Assembly: GCA_947258845.1 (NCBI GenBank)
Contig: CAMYJZ010000003.1
Location: 1 to 58,014, forward strand
Length of the DNA: 58,014 nucleotides
Origin: an uncultured Ectothiorhodospiraceae bacterium
GTDB taxonomy: Bacteria; Pseudomonadota; Gammaproteobacteria; UBA9214
Direction: 5' to 3'
Positions within the stretch are counted from its first letter, which is position 1. Each line of letters starts with the position of its first letter. The notes under the pieces are model-generated. The model made no database searches. It was not told the origin of the DNA and saw only the letters and a program-made list of their open reading frames with translations. This document shows positions 43,609 to 53,386 of the stretch, one piece after another. The position numbers and the translations under genes are program-made.

Positions 43609-44814
43609 TTGATCGAGGAATTCTCCCGGATAAAACGTCTGCCACCGTATGTCTTCAACATTGTCAATGAGTTGAAGGCGACAGCGCGTGCGCGCGGCGA
43701 CGATATCATTGATTTCGGCATGGGAAATCCCGACCAGCCCACGCCTCCGCATATCGTGGACAAGCTGGTCGAAGCGGCACAGCGCGGCGATACCCACCGC
43801 TATTCGCTTTCCAGGGGCATCCCGCGACTGCGCAAGGCGATCTGTGACTGGTACGGTCGGCGCTACGATGTCGATCTCGACTATGAGCGCCATGCCATTG
43901 TCACCATCGGTTCCAAGGAAGGGCTGGCACACCTGGCGCTGGCCACCATGGGTCCGGGTGATGCCGTGCTGGTGCCGAACCCGGCCTATCCCATCCATCC
44001 CTATGGCTTTGCCATCGCCGGGGCGGACATCCGCCATGTGCCATTGCGCCCGGGCGTCGATTTCTTTGCCGAACTGGAGAAGGCCATCAAGGACTCCTGG
44101 CCACGACCCAAGATGCTGATCCTCAACTTTCCCGGCAACCCGACCACCCAGTGTGTCGACCTGGAGTTCTTCGAGAAGGTGGTCGACATCGCGCGGGAAA
44201 ACGAGATCTGGGTGGTGCAGGACCTGGCCTATGCCGACCTGGTGTACGACGGCTACAAGGCCCCCTCCATCCTGCAGGTGGATGGCGCCATGGATGTCGC
44301 GGTCGAGTTCTTCTCGCTGTCCAAGAGCTATAACATGCCGGGCTGGCGGGTCGGCTTCATGTGCGGCAACGAGACCCTGGTGGCGGCACTGTCACGCATC
44401 AAGTCCTACCTGGACTACGGTATGTTCACGCCCATCCAGGTCGCGGCGATCACTGCGCTGGACGGTCCGCAGGACTGCGTCCGCGAGATCGCTGAAAATT
44501 ACCGAGGCCGTCGCAATGTCCTGTGCGAGGGTCTGAATTCCATAGGCTGGCCCGTGGAGAAACCCCGGGCGACCATGTTCGTGTGGGCGCCGATTCCGGA
44601 GCCGTACCGGGAAATGGGCTCGCTCGAGTTTTCCAAGAAGCTGCTGGTGGAGGCCAGGGTGGCCGTGTCGCCGGGGATTGGCTTCGGTTCGTACGGTGAT
44701 GATCACGTGCGATTCAGTCTTATCGAGAACAAACACCGCACCCGTCAGGCCATTCGCGGGATCCGCGATATGTTCCGCAAGGACCTCGGCCTGGCGCACG
44801 CCTCAGGAGGGTAG
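43609..44814 (+). CDS. alaC: Alanine transaminase AlaC-type aminotransferase
   Basis: A 401-residue class I PLP aminotransferase. [38 protein letters not shown] and [20 protein letters not shown] (with the PLP Lys) mark the AlaC/YfdZ branch, which makes alanine from pyruvate and glutamate. The start is TTG at 43609, as the frame begins with the conserved N-terminus there. It stands five bases before hom, a frequent arrangement in proteobacteria. Confidence 0.9.
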   Translation: MIEEFSRIKRLPPYVFNIVNELKATARARGDDIIDFGMGNPDQPTPPHIVDKLVEAAQRGDTHRYSLSRGIPRLRKAICDWYGRRYDVDLDYERHAIVTIGSKEGLAHLALATMGPGDAVLVPNPAYPIHPYGFAIAGADIRHVPLRPGVDFFAELEKAIKDSWPRPKMLILNFPGNPTTQCVDLEFFEKVVDIARENEIWVVQDLAYADLVYDGYKAPSILQVDGAMDVAVEFFSLSKSYNMPGWRVGFMCGNETLVAALSRIKSYLDYGMFTPIQVAAITALDGPQDCVREIAENYRGRRNVLCEGLNSIGWPVEKPRATMFVWAPIPEPYREMGSLEFSKKLLVEARVAVSPGIGFGSYGDDHVRFSLIENKHRTRQAIRGIRDMFRKDLGLAHASGG

Positions 44815-44819
44815 ATCAG

Positions 44820-46136
44820 TTGAATCCGGTAAATGTTGGCCTGCTGGGTCTGGGCACTGTGGGCGGGGGTACCTTTAACGTGCTCAACCGCAATGCCGAG
44901 GAAATTGTGCGTCGTGCCGGGCGCGGGATTCGAATTACCCAGGCTGCGGCACGCGCCTATGATCCGGCGGCGCTGCCCGGGATCGAGTCGATTGCCGTCT
45001 CAGATGATGCCTTTGCCGTGGTGGACAGCCCGGATATCGACATCATTATCGAACTGATCGGCGGTTACGAGCCGGCGCGTGAACTGGTGCTCAGGGCCAT
45101 CGCTAACGGCAAGCATGTGGTCACGGCCAACAAGGCACTGATCGCCCTGCACGGCAACGAGATCTTCGCGGCGGCCCAGGAGAAGGGTGTCATGGTGGCC
45201 TTCGAGGCCGCGGTCGCCGGCGGCATCCCGATCATCAAGGCGCTGCGCGAGGGCCTGGCGGCAAACAAGATCGAGTGGCTGACCGGGATCATCAACGGCA
45301 CCGGCAACTTCATCCTGACCGAGATGCGCGACAAGGGCCGCGATTTCGTCGACGTGCTCAAAGAGGCCCAGCATCTGGGTTATGCCGAGGCCGATCCGAG
45401 CTTTGATATCGAGGGTATCGATGCGGCCCACAAGCTGACCATTCTGGCCTCGATCGCTTTCGGTATCCCGCTGCAGTTCGACAAGGTCTACACCGAGGGC
45501 ATCAGTCATATCACCCGCGAGGATGTCGGCTATGCCGCCGAGTTCGGCTACCGCATCAAGCACCTCGGTTTCACCCGGCGTACTGCCAGGGGTATCGAGT
45601 TGCGGGTGCATCCCACGCTGATACCCGAGCGCCGCCTGATCGCCAACGTCGATGGTGTGATGAACGCGGTGCTGGTGAAGGGTGATGCCGTGGGGCCGAC
45701 GCTGTATTACGGTGCGGGTGCGGGATCGGAACCAACGGCATCCGCCGTGGTGGCCGACGTGATCGACGTGGTGCGCACCCTGACGGCCGACCCCGGAAAC
45801 CGCGTGCCGCACCTGGCGTTCCAGCCGCATGCCCTGTCAGATGTACCGATCCTGTCCATGGATGAGGTGGTGACCGCGTACTACCTGCGCCTGCTGGCAA
45901 CCGACAAGCCCGGCGTGCTATCGGAGGTGACCAGCATCCTGGGTCGGCTCGCCATCAGTATCGAGGCGATTCTCCAGAAGGAGCCATCGGCCGGGGTAGC
46001 CGAGGTGCCGATTATCATCCTGACCCATTCCGTCCAGGAACGGCAGATGAATGATGCCATCCGGCAGATCGAGGCCCTGGACAGCATTCATGGTGCGGTC
46101 ACCCGTATCCGCCTGGAACACCTCGACTGCGACTGA
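44820..46136 (+). CDS. hom: Homoserine dehydrogenase
   Basis: A 438-residue monofunctional enzyme that reduces aspartate semialdehyde to homoserine for Thr and Met. The NAD(P) domain starts NVGLLGLGTVGGGTFNVL, then HVVTANKALIALHG and GIINGTGNFILTEM. The catalytic part has YAEADPSFDIEGIDAAHKL. A C-terminal ACT domain (LLATDKPGVLSEVTSILGRL) suggests feedback control by threonine. The TTG start is preceded by a perfect AGGAGGG (44806-44812). Confidence 0.97.
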   Translation: MNPVNVGLLGLGTVGGGTFNVLNRNAEEIVRRAGRGIRITQAAARAYDPAALPGIESIAVSDDAFAVVDSPDIDIIIELIGGYEPARELVLRAIANGKHVVTANKALIALHGNEIFAAAQEKGVMVAFEAAVAGGIPIIKALREGLAANKIEWLTGIINGTGNFILTEMRDKGRDFVDVLKEAQHLGYAEADPSFDIEGIDAAHKLTILASIAFGIPLQFDKVYTEGISHITREDVGYAAEFGYRIKHLGFTRRTARGIELRVHPTLIPERRLIANVDGVMNAVLVKGDAVGPTLYYGAGAGSEPTASAVVADVIDVVRTLTADPGNRVPHLAFQPHALSDVPILSMDEVVTAYYLRLLATDKPGVLSEVTSILGRLAISIEAILQKEPSAGVAEVPIIILTHSVQERQMNDAIRQIEALDSIHGAVTRIRLEHLDCD

Positions 46137-46183
46137 TTACTCTTTCTTTATCTTACGCGCTGCAGGTCAGCGAGGAATAACGC

Positions 46184-47329
46184 ATGCCTACCGGATCCCG
46201 TTACACAGGATTGATCGAACACTACCGTGACCGCCTGCCGGTCTCTGCCGGCACCCGGATAATCAGCCTGGGTGAGGGCAATACACCGCTGGTGCGGCTG
46301 GAAAACATCCCGCGCGAAATTGGCAAGGATGTGGAACTGTATGTGAAGTATGAGGGCCTCAACCCGACCGGTTCCTTCAAGGACCGCGGTATGACCATGG
46401 CGGTGACCCGGGCGGTTGAAGAGGGTAGCCGTGCCGTGTTGTGTGCCTCCACGGGCAACACGTCGGCGGCCGCCGCGGCCTACGCCGCACGGGCCGGCAT
46501 TACCGCCTTCGTCATCATACCCGAGGGCAAGATCGCCCTTGGCAAGCTGGCGCAGGCCATGATCCACGGTGCCGTGGTGTTGCAGATCCAGGGCAATTTC
46601 GATGACGGCATGCGACTGGTCAAGGAGGTTGCCACCGAGGCGCCGGTCACCATTGTCAATTCCATCAACCCCTACCGTCTGCAGGGCCAGAAGACCGCCG
46701 CCTTCGAGATCGTCGACGAACTCGGGCGTGCGCCGGACTACCACTGCCTGCCGGTGGGCAACGCCGGCAATATCACGGCCCACTGGATCGGCTATTGTGA
46801 ATATGCCCATCACGGTGACGGCGAGGTCACGACTGCGTGTGCCTATTGCGAAGGCTCATCCTGTGCCTACGGCGGGCGGGGCGTGACCGACACCCGCCCG
46901 GTCATGGTCGGCTACCAGGCCGCCGGTTCGGCCCCGTTCATGCGCGGCGCCATGGTGGATCACCCGGAAACGGTTGCCACGGCCATCCGCATCGGCCACC
47001 CGCAGTCCTGGGACATGGCCTGGAAGGTCCGGGAGGAGTCCGGCGGCTGGTTCGATGAGTGTACCGACGAGGAGATACTGGCGGCGCAGAAGCTGCTGAC
47101 CTCAAGCGAGGGAATCTTCTGTGAACCGGCCTCGGCGACCTCAATCGCGGGTGCCCTGCGCGATATCAAGGCCGGCAGGATCCCGGAAGGCAGCACCGTG
47201 GTTTGCACCCTGACCGGTCACGGTCTCAAGGACCCGGACACGGCCATCAAGCAGTGCGAGGGCGCCATGCGAACCGTCGACGCCGAACTCGGTGCCGTCA
47301 AGGACGCCATCCTGAAACACCTGGGGTGA
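46184..47329 (+). CDS. thrC: Threonine synthase
   Basis: A 381-residue PLP enzyme that converts phosphohomoserine to threonine. The PLP Lys66 is in [15 protein letters not shown], and the phosphate-binding loop in [15 protein letters not shown]. The protein is of the shorter type found next to hom, unlike the longer E. coli enzyme. GAGGAA precedes the ATG. The gene for homoserine kinase is not in the window. Confidence 0.96.
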   Translation: MPTGSRYTGLIEHYRDRLPVSAGTRIISLGEGNTPLVRLENIPREIGKDVELYVKYEGLNPTGSFKDRGMTMAVTRAVEEGSRAVLCASTGNTSAAAAAYAARAGITAFVIIPEGKIALGKLAQAMIHGAVVLQIQGNFDDGMRLVKEVATEAPVTIVNSINPYRLQGQKTAAFEIVDELGRAPDYHCLPVGNAGNITAHWIGYCEYAHHGDGEVTTACAYCEGSSCAYGGRGVTDTRPVMVGYQAAGSAPFMRGAMVDHPETVATAIRIGHPQSWDMAWKVREESGGWFDECTDEEILAAQKLLTSSEGIFCEPASATSIAGALRDIKAGRIPEGSTVVCTLTGHGLKDPDTAIKQCEGAMRTVDAELGAVKDAILKHLG

Positions 47330-47391
47330 CTTTAGTCGCTGCTTCATCGCCGAGACGCCGGGGTCGCAATTTCGAAAAAACAAAAAAATTA

Positions 47392-47539
47392 TTCACCGCA
47401 GAGACGCAAAGGACGCAGAGAAAAGAAATAATTATTTCGAAAACATCGAATATTATTACCCTGCATATGCACGACATGCTTTGTCAACCAAATACTTTAT
47501 TTAAGTTTTTCTCTGCGTCCTTTGCGCCTCTGCGGTGAA
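47392..47539. repeat. Inverted-repeat element, copy 2 (CCGCAGAG family)
   Basis: The arms 47392-47424 (begins TTCACCGCAGAGACGCAAAG) and 47507-47539 are inverted copies over 33 bases with a single mismatch, the best-preserved pair in the window. The 82-base interior is AT-rich and has no open frame of note. It lies 62 bases after the thrC stop and 69 bases before the RpfE-like start. The stem could stop or slow transcription in either direction. Confidence 0.9.
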
Positions 47540-47608
47540 ACAGGTTTTCCCTGTTCGCAATTCAGCGTGCCATTGACCAAATCTGTGTGATTTTAGCGAT
47601 CAACTATT

Positions 47609-48655
47609 TTGTCTGACTCGGTGAACAAGCTGGTGCTGGTGGTGCCGGGTCTGTGCGGTCCGGCCGGTGCAGACCCGTTTACCGGTCTTCCCGATGGCCC
47701 CCCGCAGGCGCTAGAGAAACTCCTGGCGCGCGCCCGGGTGAAATCCGGCCTGGCCCGGGATCTGGATGCCTGCGTGGGTGATTTCTTCGGGCTGTCCGCC
47801 GGGGCGGCGGGTACGCTGCCGGTGGCGCCACTGACCTGGCTGGCCGATACCGGCACTCCGGGCGCGGGCTATCTCATGCGTATCGATCCGGTGCATCTGC
47901 GCGCGGACCAGTCCAGCCTGCGCCTGTATGACAGCCATGCCTTCTCCATCGAGCCCGGCGAGGCGCAGGAACTGGCAGCGGCCTTCAACGACCTGTACCG
48001 GGACCGCGGCTGGCAACTGGAGGCAGTGATGCCGACGCGCTGGTATCTCGCGCTTGCCGATCCTCCCGTGCTGGAGACCCGCTCACCGGCGGATTGCGCC
48101 GGACGGGATATCAATGAGTTGTTGCCGGGCGGCGCAGACCGCCGTGAATGGCATGCCCTGCTGAACGAGGTCCAGATGCTGTTTCACGCTCACCCGGTCA
48201 ACACGGCGCGCGAGCGGCGCGGCGAGCCGGCCATCAACAGCATCTGGCCGTGGGGCGGGGGTGTGCTGCCCGCCGAAGTCGAGACATCGCTCGCGAGTGT
48301 GATTGCCGACCAGCCCCTGGTGATGGGACTGGCGCAACTGGCCGGTATTCCCCGGCGTGACCTGCCGGCGGAGGCGGTCGAGCTGGCAGCTGAGCTTGGT
48401 GACGGTACCCATCTCGTTGTCATCGATGCCCTGGCCACAGCTGCCCATTATGCCGATGCCGAGGCCTGGGCCGCGGGACTGCTGCAGCTCGAGACCGCCT
48501 GGTTCAGGCCCCTGCTGGAGATGGTCGGCGCCGGTCGCGTCGGGCAACTCGATCTCTGTCCTGTCAACGGCAGGTGCTACCGCGTCAGCCGCCGCCTGCT
48601 GCGGCGCTTCTGGGTTCGCCCGCGCCGTCTCGCGCAGCGTTGTCTCAATGGCTAG
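47609..48655 (+). CDS. RpfE-like protein (alkaline-phosphatase-superfamily/phosphoglycerate-mutase-like, COG4255 type)
   Basis: A 348-residue protein with NKLVLVVPGLCGPAG at the start and NSIWPWGGGVLPAE in the middle. This is the conserved family that accompanies recJ in many gamma- and betaproteobacteria and is called RpfE in Xanthomonas, where recJ, prfB and lysS are also near the rpf genes. It resembles cofactor-independent phosphoglycerate mutase-like proteins but lacks an obvious full metal site; the function is unknown. The start is uncertain: TTG at 47609 or GTG at 47621, neither with a clear Shine-Dalgarno. It overlaps recJ by 8 bases. Confidence 0.75.
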   Translation: MSDSVNKLVLVVPGLCGPAGADPFTGLPDGPPQALEKLLARARVKSGLARDLDACVGDFFGLSAGAAGTLPVAPLTWLADTGTPGAGYLMRIDPVHLRADQSSLRLYDSHAFSIEPGEAQELAAAFNDLYRDRGWQLEAVMPTRWYLALADPPVLETRSPADCAGRDINELLPGGADRREWHALLNEVQMLFHAHPVNTARERRGEPAINSIWPWGGGVLPAEVETSLASVIADQPLVMGLAQLAGIPRRDLPAEAVELAAELGDGTHLVVIDALATAAHYADAEAWAAGLLQLETAWFRPLLEMVGAGRVGQLDLCPVNGRCYRVSRRLLRRFWVRPRRLAQRCLNG

Positions 48656-50369
48656 GCAGATCGTGCGGCGCGAGTCCGGCGGTGCAGCGGTCGACTGGCC
48701 GGAAACCGTGCCGCCCCTGCTGCGGCGCGTGTATGCAGCGCGTGCTGTCGAATCCGCCAATGAGCTGGATTATGCACTGGCGAACCTCGAACAACCGGGG
48801 CTGCTCGGGGGGCTCGATGCGGCCATTGACCTGCTGGAGGAGGCCCTGCGCAAGCAACAGCGCATTGTCGTGATCGGTGACTTCGACGCCGACGGGGCGA
48901 CCAGCACGGCGCTGTGTTTGCGCGCCTTGCGCGCCATGGGGGCCCGGGATCTGCACTACCTGGTGCCGAATCGCTTCGAATTCGGCTACGGCCTGACCCC
49001 CGAGATCGTGGCCGTGGCTGCCGGGCTGCACCCGGACCTGATCGTGACCGTGGACAACGGCATCTCCAGTATCGCCGGTGTCGAGGCCGCCAGGCAACAG
49101 GGGATCCGCGTACTGATCACCGATCACCACCTGCCGGGGAGCGTGCTGCCACCGGCGGATGCCATCGTCAATCCGAACAGTCCGGGCGATGAATTCCCCA
49201 GCAAGAACCTGGCCGGTGTCGGTGTCGCCTTCTACGTCATGCTGGCGCTGCGGACCCGTCTGCGCCAGCGTGGCTGGTTCGGGCAGCAGGGAATCCAGGA
49301 ACCCAATCTCGGCCGCCTGCTGGACCTGGTGGCGCTGGGGACCGTGGCGGATGTGGTGCCGCTGGATCGCAACAACCGCATCCTGGTGCAACACGGTATC
49401 CAGCGTATCCGCTCCGGGCAGTGTGTCCCGGGTATCCGCGCCCTGCTGGCGGTGGGCCGGCGCGATGCCGCGCGCACCGTTTCCACCGACCTCGCGTTTG
49501 CCGTCGGCCCGCGCCTCAATGCCGCCGGGCGCCTGGAGGACATGTCGCTGGGGATCGAATGCCTGCTGACCGACAGCGAGGCAGGCGCCCGTGAAATGGC
49601 GACCCGGCTGGATGCCCTCAACCGCGACCGCAAGGAAATCGAGTCCGACATGCAAACCCGTGCCCTGCAGTCTATCCAGGAACTGCACCTGGATGTGCAG
49701 GGGCTGCCGACCGGTCTGTGCCTGTTCGATCCCGGCTGGCACCAGGGCGTGATCGGGATCCTGGCGGCACGCATCAAGGAGCAGTTCCATCGACCGGTGA
49801 TCGCGTTTGCGCGGGTCGGTGACGGTGAATTGAAGGGCTCGGCACGCTCGATTCCGGGATTTCATGTCCGCGATGCCCTCGATGCCGTGGCCGCGCATCA
49901 CCCGGAACTCATCACCCGCTTCGGCGGCCATGCCATGGCGGCCGGGCTGACGCTGGACGAGGCGCACTACCCGGCCTTTGCCGCGGCCTTCGATACCGAG
50001 GCATCACGCCTGCTGTCCGGGGCAGACCTGAACCACACCATCCACAGCGATGGTGAACTGCAGTCGGAGGAATTCTCCCTGGAGACCGCGCAAGTCCTGC
50101 GCGAGGCCGGACCCTGGGGGCAGGGTTTTCCTGCACCGGTGTTTGACGGTCGCTTCAGGCTGATCAGTCAGCGGGTAGTGGGTGAGCGTCACCTGAAACT
50201 GGTGCTGGCACCGCTCGACGGGGGAGGGCAGATCGACGCCATCGCCTTCAACACCGGCGCCCTGCCGGGATCATGCCGGGAGGTTATGGCGGCTTATCAA
50301 CTCGATGTCAATGAATACCGCGGCATGTTGAGTGCCCAGCTGGTGGTGGAGTACATCGAGGCCGTTTGA
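48648..50369 (+). CDS. recJ: Single-stranded-DNA-specific exonuclease RecJ
   Basis: A 573-residue 5'-3' exonuclease for recombination and mismatch repair. DHH phosphoesterase motifs: VVIGDFDADGATSTAL (Asp78, Asp80, Asp82), VTVDNGISS, and RVLITDHHLPG (Asp159-His160-His161); FAVGPRLNAAGRLEDM is motif IV, and RFGGHAMAAGLTL marks the DHHA1 domain. The ATG at 48648 lies in the last codons of the RpfE-like gene, showing coupling; the open frame continues far upstream in the wrong context. Confidence 0.96.
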   Translation: MARQIVRRESGGAAVDWPETVPPLLRRVYAARAVESANELDYALANLEQPGLLGGLDAAIDLLEEALRKQQRIVVIGDFDADGATSTALCLRALRAMGARDLHYLVPNRFEFGYGLTPEIVAVAAGLHPDLIVTVDNGISSIAGVEAARQQGIRVLITDHHLPGSVLPPADAIVNPNSPGDEFPSKNLAGVGVAFYVMLALRTRLRQRGWFGQQGIQEPNLGRLLDLVALGTVADVVPLDRNNRILVQHGIQRIRSGQCVPGIRALLAVGRRDAARTVSTDLAFAVGPRLNAAGRLEDMSLGIECLLTDSEAGAREMATRLDALNRDRKEIESDMQTRALQSIQELHLDVQGLPTGLCLFDPGWHQGVIGILAARIKEQFHRPVIAFARVGDGELKGSARSIPGFHVRDALDAVAAHHPELITRFGGHAMAAGLTLDEAHYPAFAAAFDTEASRLLSGADLNHTIHSDGELQSEEFSLETAQVLREAGPWGQGFPAPVFDGRFRLISQRVVGERHLKLVLAPLDGGGQIDAIAFNTGALPGSCREVMAAYQLDVNEYRGMLSAQLVVEYIEAV

Positions 50370-50437
50370 AGGGGATATTCGCGTTCACGCCAGGGGTCGG
50401 CGGGTTGGCCGCAGTAGTTTCCGAGGGCCATCAGGGG

Positions 50438-50443
50438 TATGAT
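50438..50443 (+). promoter_or_regulatory. Possible -10 element upstream of prfB
   Basis: TATGAT lies 39 bases before the prfB ATG. The -35 region is poor, so this is only a candidate for a promoter that would separate prfB-lysS from recJ. Confidence 0.25.
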
Positions 50444-50481
50444 GTCGCGCTGCAAATTCTTCTGCCTTACAGTGAGTTAAC

Positions 50482-51580
50482 ATGCCAGATCTGAATCCCA
50501 TACGGACATTGATCAAAGACCTCGACGGGCGTGCCGCTGCCCTCAGGGGGTATCTTTGACCTCGATACCAAGAGTGAGCGTCTGACCGAGGTCGTTCGCG
50601 AACTGGAAGATCCCGCCATCTGGGACAACCCGGAACGCGCCCAGGAACTGGGGCGTGAGCGGGCGCGCCTGGAAGAGGTCGTGCTGACGCTGGGCACCAT
50701 GGCGCAGTCCCTGCAGGACGCCGCGGAGCTGCTGGAGATCGCGGCTGAGGAGGATGATGTGGCCAGCGTGGAGGAGATCGCGGCCGATGTCGCCAGACTG
50801 GAGGCTGAGATTGCACAGCTGGAGTTCCGCCGCATGTTCTCCGGGGAGATGGATGAGGCCAATGCCTTCCTCGATATCCAGTCCGGTTCCGGTGGCACCG
50901 AGGCCCAGGACTGGGCCGAGATGCTGCTGCGCATGTTCCTGCGCTGGGGCGAGCGCCACGGCTTCAAGGCCGAGCTGATCGAGGTGTCTGCGGGTGAAGT
51001 GGCCGGTATCAAGAGCGCCACGGTCAGGTTCGAGGGTGACTATGCCTTCGGCTGGCTGCGCACCGAGACCGGTGTCCACCGGCTGGTGAGGAAATCGCCG
51101 TTCGATTCCGGCAACCGCCGTCACACCTCGTTTGCCGCGGTGTTCGTATCGCCGGAGATCGCGGATGATTTCGAAATCGACATCAATCCGGCAGATCTGC
51201 GCATCGACGTCTACCGCGCCAGTGGTGCGGGCGGCCAGCACGTCAACCGCACGGAGTCGGCGGTGCGCATCACCCATGCCCCCAGCGGTATCGTGGTGCA
51301 GTGCCAGAACGACCGTTCCCAGCACAAGAACAAGGCCACCGCGATGAAGCAGCTCAAGTCCAAGCTCTATGAGCTGGAGATGCAGAAGCGCAGCGTGGAC
51401 CAGCAGGCCCTGGAGGAGACCAAGTCGGACATCGGCTGGGGCAGCCAGATCCGCTCCTACGTGCTGGACCAGTCACGTATCAAGGACCTGCGTACGGGTG
51501 TCGAGGTGGGCAATACCCAGGCGGTGCTTGACGGTGACCTCGACCAGTTCATCGAGGCCAGCCTGAAGAGCGGCCTGTAG
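50482..51580 (+). CDS. prfB: Peptide chain release factor 2, with programmed +1 frameshift
   Basis: RF2 reads UGA and UAA stops. Translation starts at ATG 50482 ([14 protein letters not shown]), runs 25 codons to an in-frame TGA at 50557-50559, and continues in the +1 frame from GAC at 50558 to 51580. The product is 365 residues, exactly the E. coli length. The frameshift cassette is complete (listed separately). The recognition tripeptide is in [15 protein letters not shown] (SPF), and the catalytic GGQ in [18 protein letters not shown]. It is followed by lysS, as in E. coli. Confidence 0.98.
50545..50560 (+). promoter_or_regulatory. RF2 autoregulatory frameshift site
   Basis: The internal Shine-Dalgarno AGGGGG (50545-50550) is three bases before the slippery CTT (50554-50556), which is followed by TGA and C (CTTTGAC). 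This is the canonical layout. When RF2 is scarce, ribosomes pause at UGA and shift +1, making more RF2. Confidence 0.97.
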
Positions 51581-51603
51581 CATGCAGTTGATCCGTGAAG
51601 ATC

Positions 51604-51782
51604 AACCGCAAAGACGCAAGGCGCGCAAAGAAATCATTAACAATAAACTCACCGCCGAGTCGCAGAGGGCGCTGAGAATAAAGACAATATATATCAGTAC
51701 TCTATTGTTTTCCTCTGCGTCCTCCGTGTCTCTGCGGTAATATTTTTTGTTTGCTTTGCGTACCTTGCGCCTTTGCGGTGAA
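51604..51782. repeat. Inverted-repeat element, copy 3 outer pair (CCGCAAAG variant)
   Basis: The outer arms 51604-51630 (begins AACCGCAAAGACGCAAGG) and 51754-51782 (ends CCTTTGCGGTGAA) are inverted copies with about four mismatches in 27. They are A-rich variants of the family. They enclose a second pair, listed separately. The element starts 24 bases after the prfB stop and ends 36 bases before the lysS start. Confidence 0.8.
51649..51740. repeat. Inverted-repeat element, copy 3 inner pair (CCGCAGAG variant)
   Basis: The inner arms 51649-51676 (begins TCACCGCCGAGTCGCAGAGG) and 51713-51740 (ends TGTCTCTGCGGTAA) pair at about 21 of 28 positions. They sit wholly inside the CCGCAAAG-type pair. 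The arrangement left-outer, left-inner, right-inner, right-outer suggests one family member inserted in another of a different subfamily. Confidence 0.78.
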
Positions 51783-51818
51783 CGCATATATATGTAGAGT
51801 CGGGAAAACAGACAGACC

Positions 51819-53306
51819 ATGACAGACCAGGACGAACATGCCCTTATAGCCCAGCGACGCGCCAAGCTGAATGCCCTGCGCGAGGCCGGCAATGCCTTCC
51901 CCAATGATTTTCGCCGTGATGCCATTGCCGGTGAGCTGCATGCCGAATACGATGACAGGGACAACGAGGCCCTGGAGGCCAGCCCGATCCGCGTCAAGGT
52001 GGCCGGGCGACTCATGGCCAAGCGTGTGATGGGCAAGGCCAGCTTTGCCCAGCTACAGGACATGTCCGGGCGTATCCAGCTGTTCCTGCAGCGCGATTCC
52101 CTGGCGGAAGGCGTCTACAAGGATTTCAAGACCTGGGACATCGGTGATATCGTCGGTGCCGAAGGGGTGCTGTTCAAGACCAGGACCGGCGAGTTGTCGG
52201 TGCGCACCGAGACGGTCCGGTTGCTGACCAAGTCGCTACGGCCCCTGCCGGAGAAGTTTCACGGCCTGGCTGACCAGGAGACCCGCTACCGGCAGCGCTA
52301 CGTGGACCTCATCATGAACGAGGTCTCGCGCAACACCTTCCGGATGCGCAGTCGCATCGTGCAGTACATTCGTCGCTACCTGAATGAACGTGACTACCTC
52401 GAGGTGGAGACCCCGATGATGCAGGCCATTCCGGGTGGTGCCACGGCGCGGCCGTTTTCCACCTACCACCACGCCCTGGACATGGACCTGTTCCTGCGCA
52501 TCGCCCCGGAGCTGTACCTCAAGCGCCTGGTGGTCGGCGGCTATGAACGGGTCTACGAGATCAACCGCAATTTCCGTAACGAGGGCCTGTCGACGCGCCA
52601 CAACCCCGAGTTCACCATGCTGGAGTTCTACCAGGCCTATGCCGATTACAATGACCTGATGGACCTCACCGAGGACCTGCTGGTCAGCATGGCAGCGGAC
52701 CTGCTGGGCACCACCACGATCGAGTGCCAGGGGGAGCAGTACGATTTCGGCCGGCCGTTCCGGCGCATGACCGTGCGTGATTCCATCCTGCATTTCAATC
52801 CGGACATCGCGGCAGCCGACATCGACGACCTCGACAGGGCGCACGGGCTTGCCGGACGGCTCGGCATTCCGCTGAAGGACAGCTTCGGCCTGGGCAAGGT
52901 GCAGATCGAGATCTTCGAGAAGACCGTGGAAGGCCGGCTGACCGACCCCACCTTTATTACCGCCTATCCGACCGAGGTGTCGCCGCTGGCACGACGCAGT
53001 GACGCGGACCCGTTTGTCACCGACCGCTTCGAGTTTTTCGTCGGCGGGCGCGAGATCGCCAACGGGTTTTCCGAGCTCAACGATGCCGAGGACCAGGCAG
53101 AGCGCTTCCGGATGCAGGTGGCGGAGAAGGAGGCCGGCGACATGGAGGCCATGCACTTCGACGCCGACTATATCCGCGCCCTGGAGCACGGGATGCCGCC
53201 GACGGCGGGCGAGGGCATCGGCATCGACCGGCTGGTAATGCTGTTTACCGATTCGCCCTCGATCCGGGATGTGCTGCTGTTTCCGCACCTGCGCCCGGAG
53301 GCGTAG
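51819..53306 (+). CDS. lysS: Lysyl-tRNA synthetase (class II)
   Basis: A 495-residue class II synthetase. The N-terminal OB-fold anticodon domain ([20 protein letters not shown]) is followed by the catalytic domain. Motif 2 is [20 protein letters not shown] and motif 3 [20 protein letters not shown]. It lies downstream of prfB, separated by copy 3 of the repeat family, and converges on mltD. Confidence 0.98.
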   Translation: MTDQDEHALIAQRRAKLNALREAGNAFPNDFRRDAIAGELHAEYDDRDNEALEASPIRVKVAGRLMAKRVMGKASFAQLQDMSGRIQLFLQRDSLAEGVYKDFKTWDIGDIVGAEGVLFKTRTGELSVRTETVRLLTKSLRPLPEKFHGLADQETRYRQRYVDLIMNEVSRNTFRMRSRIVQYIRRYLNERDYLEVETPMMQAIPGGATARPFSTYHHALDMDLFLRIAPELYLKRLVVGGYERVYEINRNFRNEGLSTRHNPEFTMLEFYQAYADYNDLMDLTEDLLVSMAADLLGTTTIECQGEQYDFGRPFRRMTVRDSILHFNPDIAAADIDDLDRAHGLAGRLGIPLKDSFGLGKVQIEIFEKTVEGRLTDPTFITAYPTEVSPLARRSDADPFVTDRFEFFVGGREIANGFSELNDAEDQAERFRMQVAEKEAGDMEAMHFDADYIRALEHGMPPTAGEGIGIDRLVMLFTDSPSIRDVLLFPHLRPEA

Positions 53307-53335
53307 GTTCCGGTATCCGCTATTCCTTGCGACGA

Positions 53336-53357
53336 TGCCGGTTGAAAAAAACCGGCA
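53336..53357. terminator. Hairpin between convergent lysS and mltD
   Basis: TGCCGGTT (53336-53343) pairs with AACCGGCA (53350-53357) around a loop of GAAAAA. No T-run follows on either strand, so intrinsic termination is uncertain, but it lies between two convergent stops, where a bidirectional terminator is expected. Confidence 0.4.
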
Positions 53358-53386
53358 GAGGCGCCTGTAAATCGGCCTTTGCGGCC

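Noticed and set aside
53336-53357. The lysS/mltD hairpin as a firm rho-independent terminator
   Set aside because: The stem is good, but there is no T-run after it on either strand; it is listed only with low confidence.
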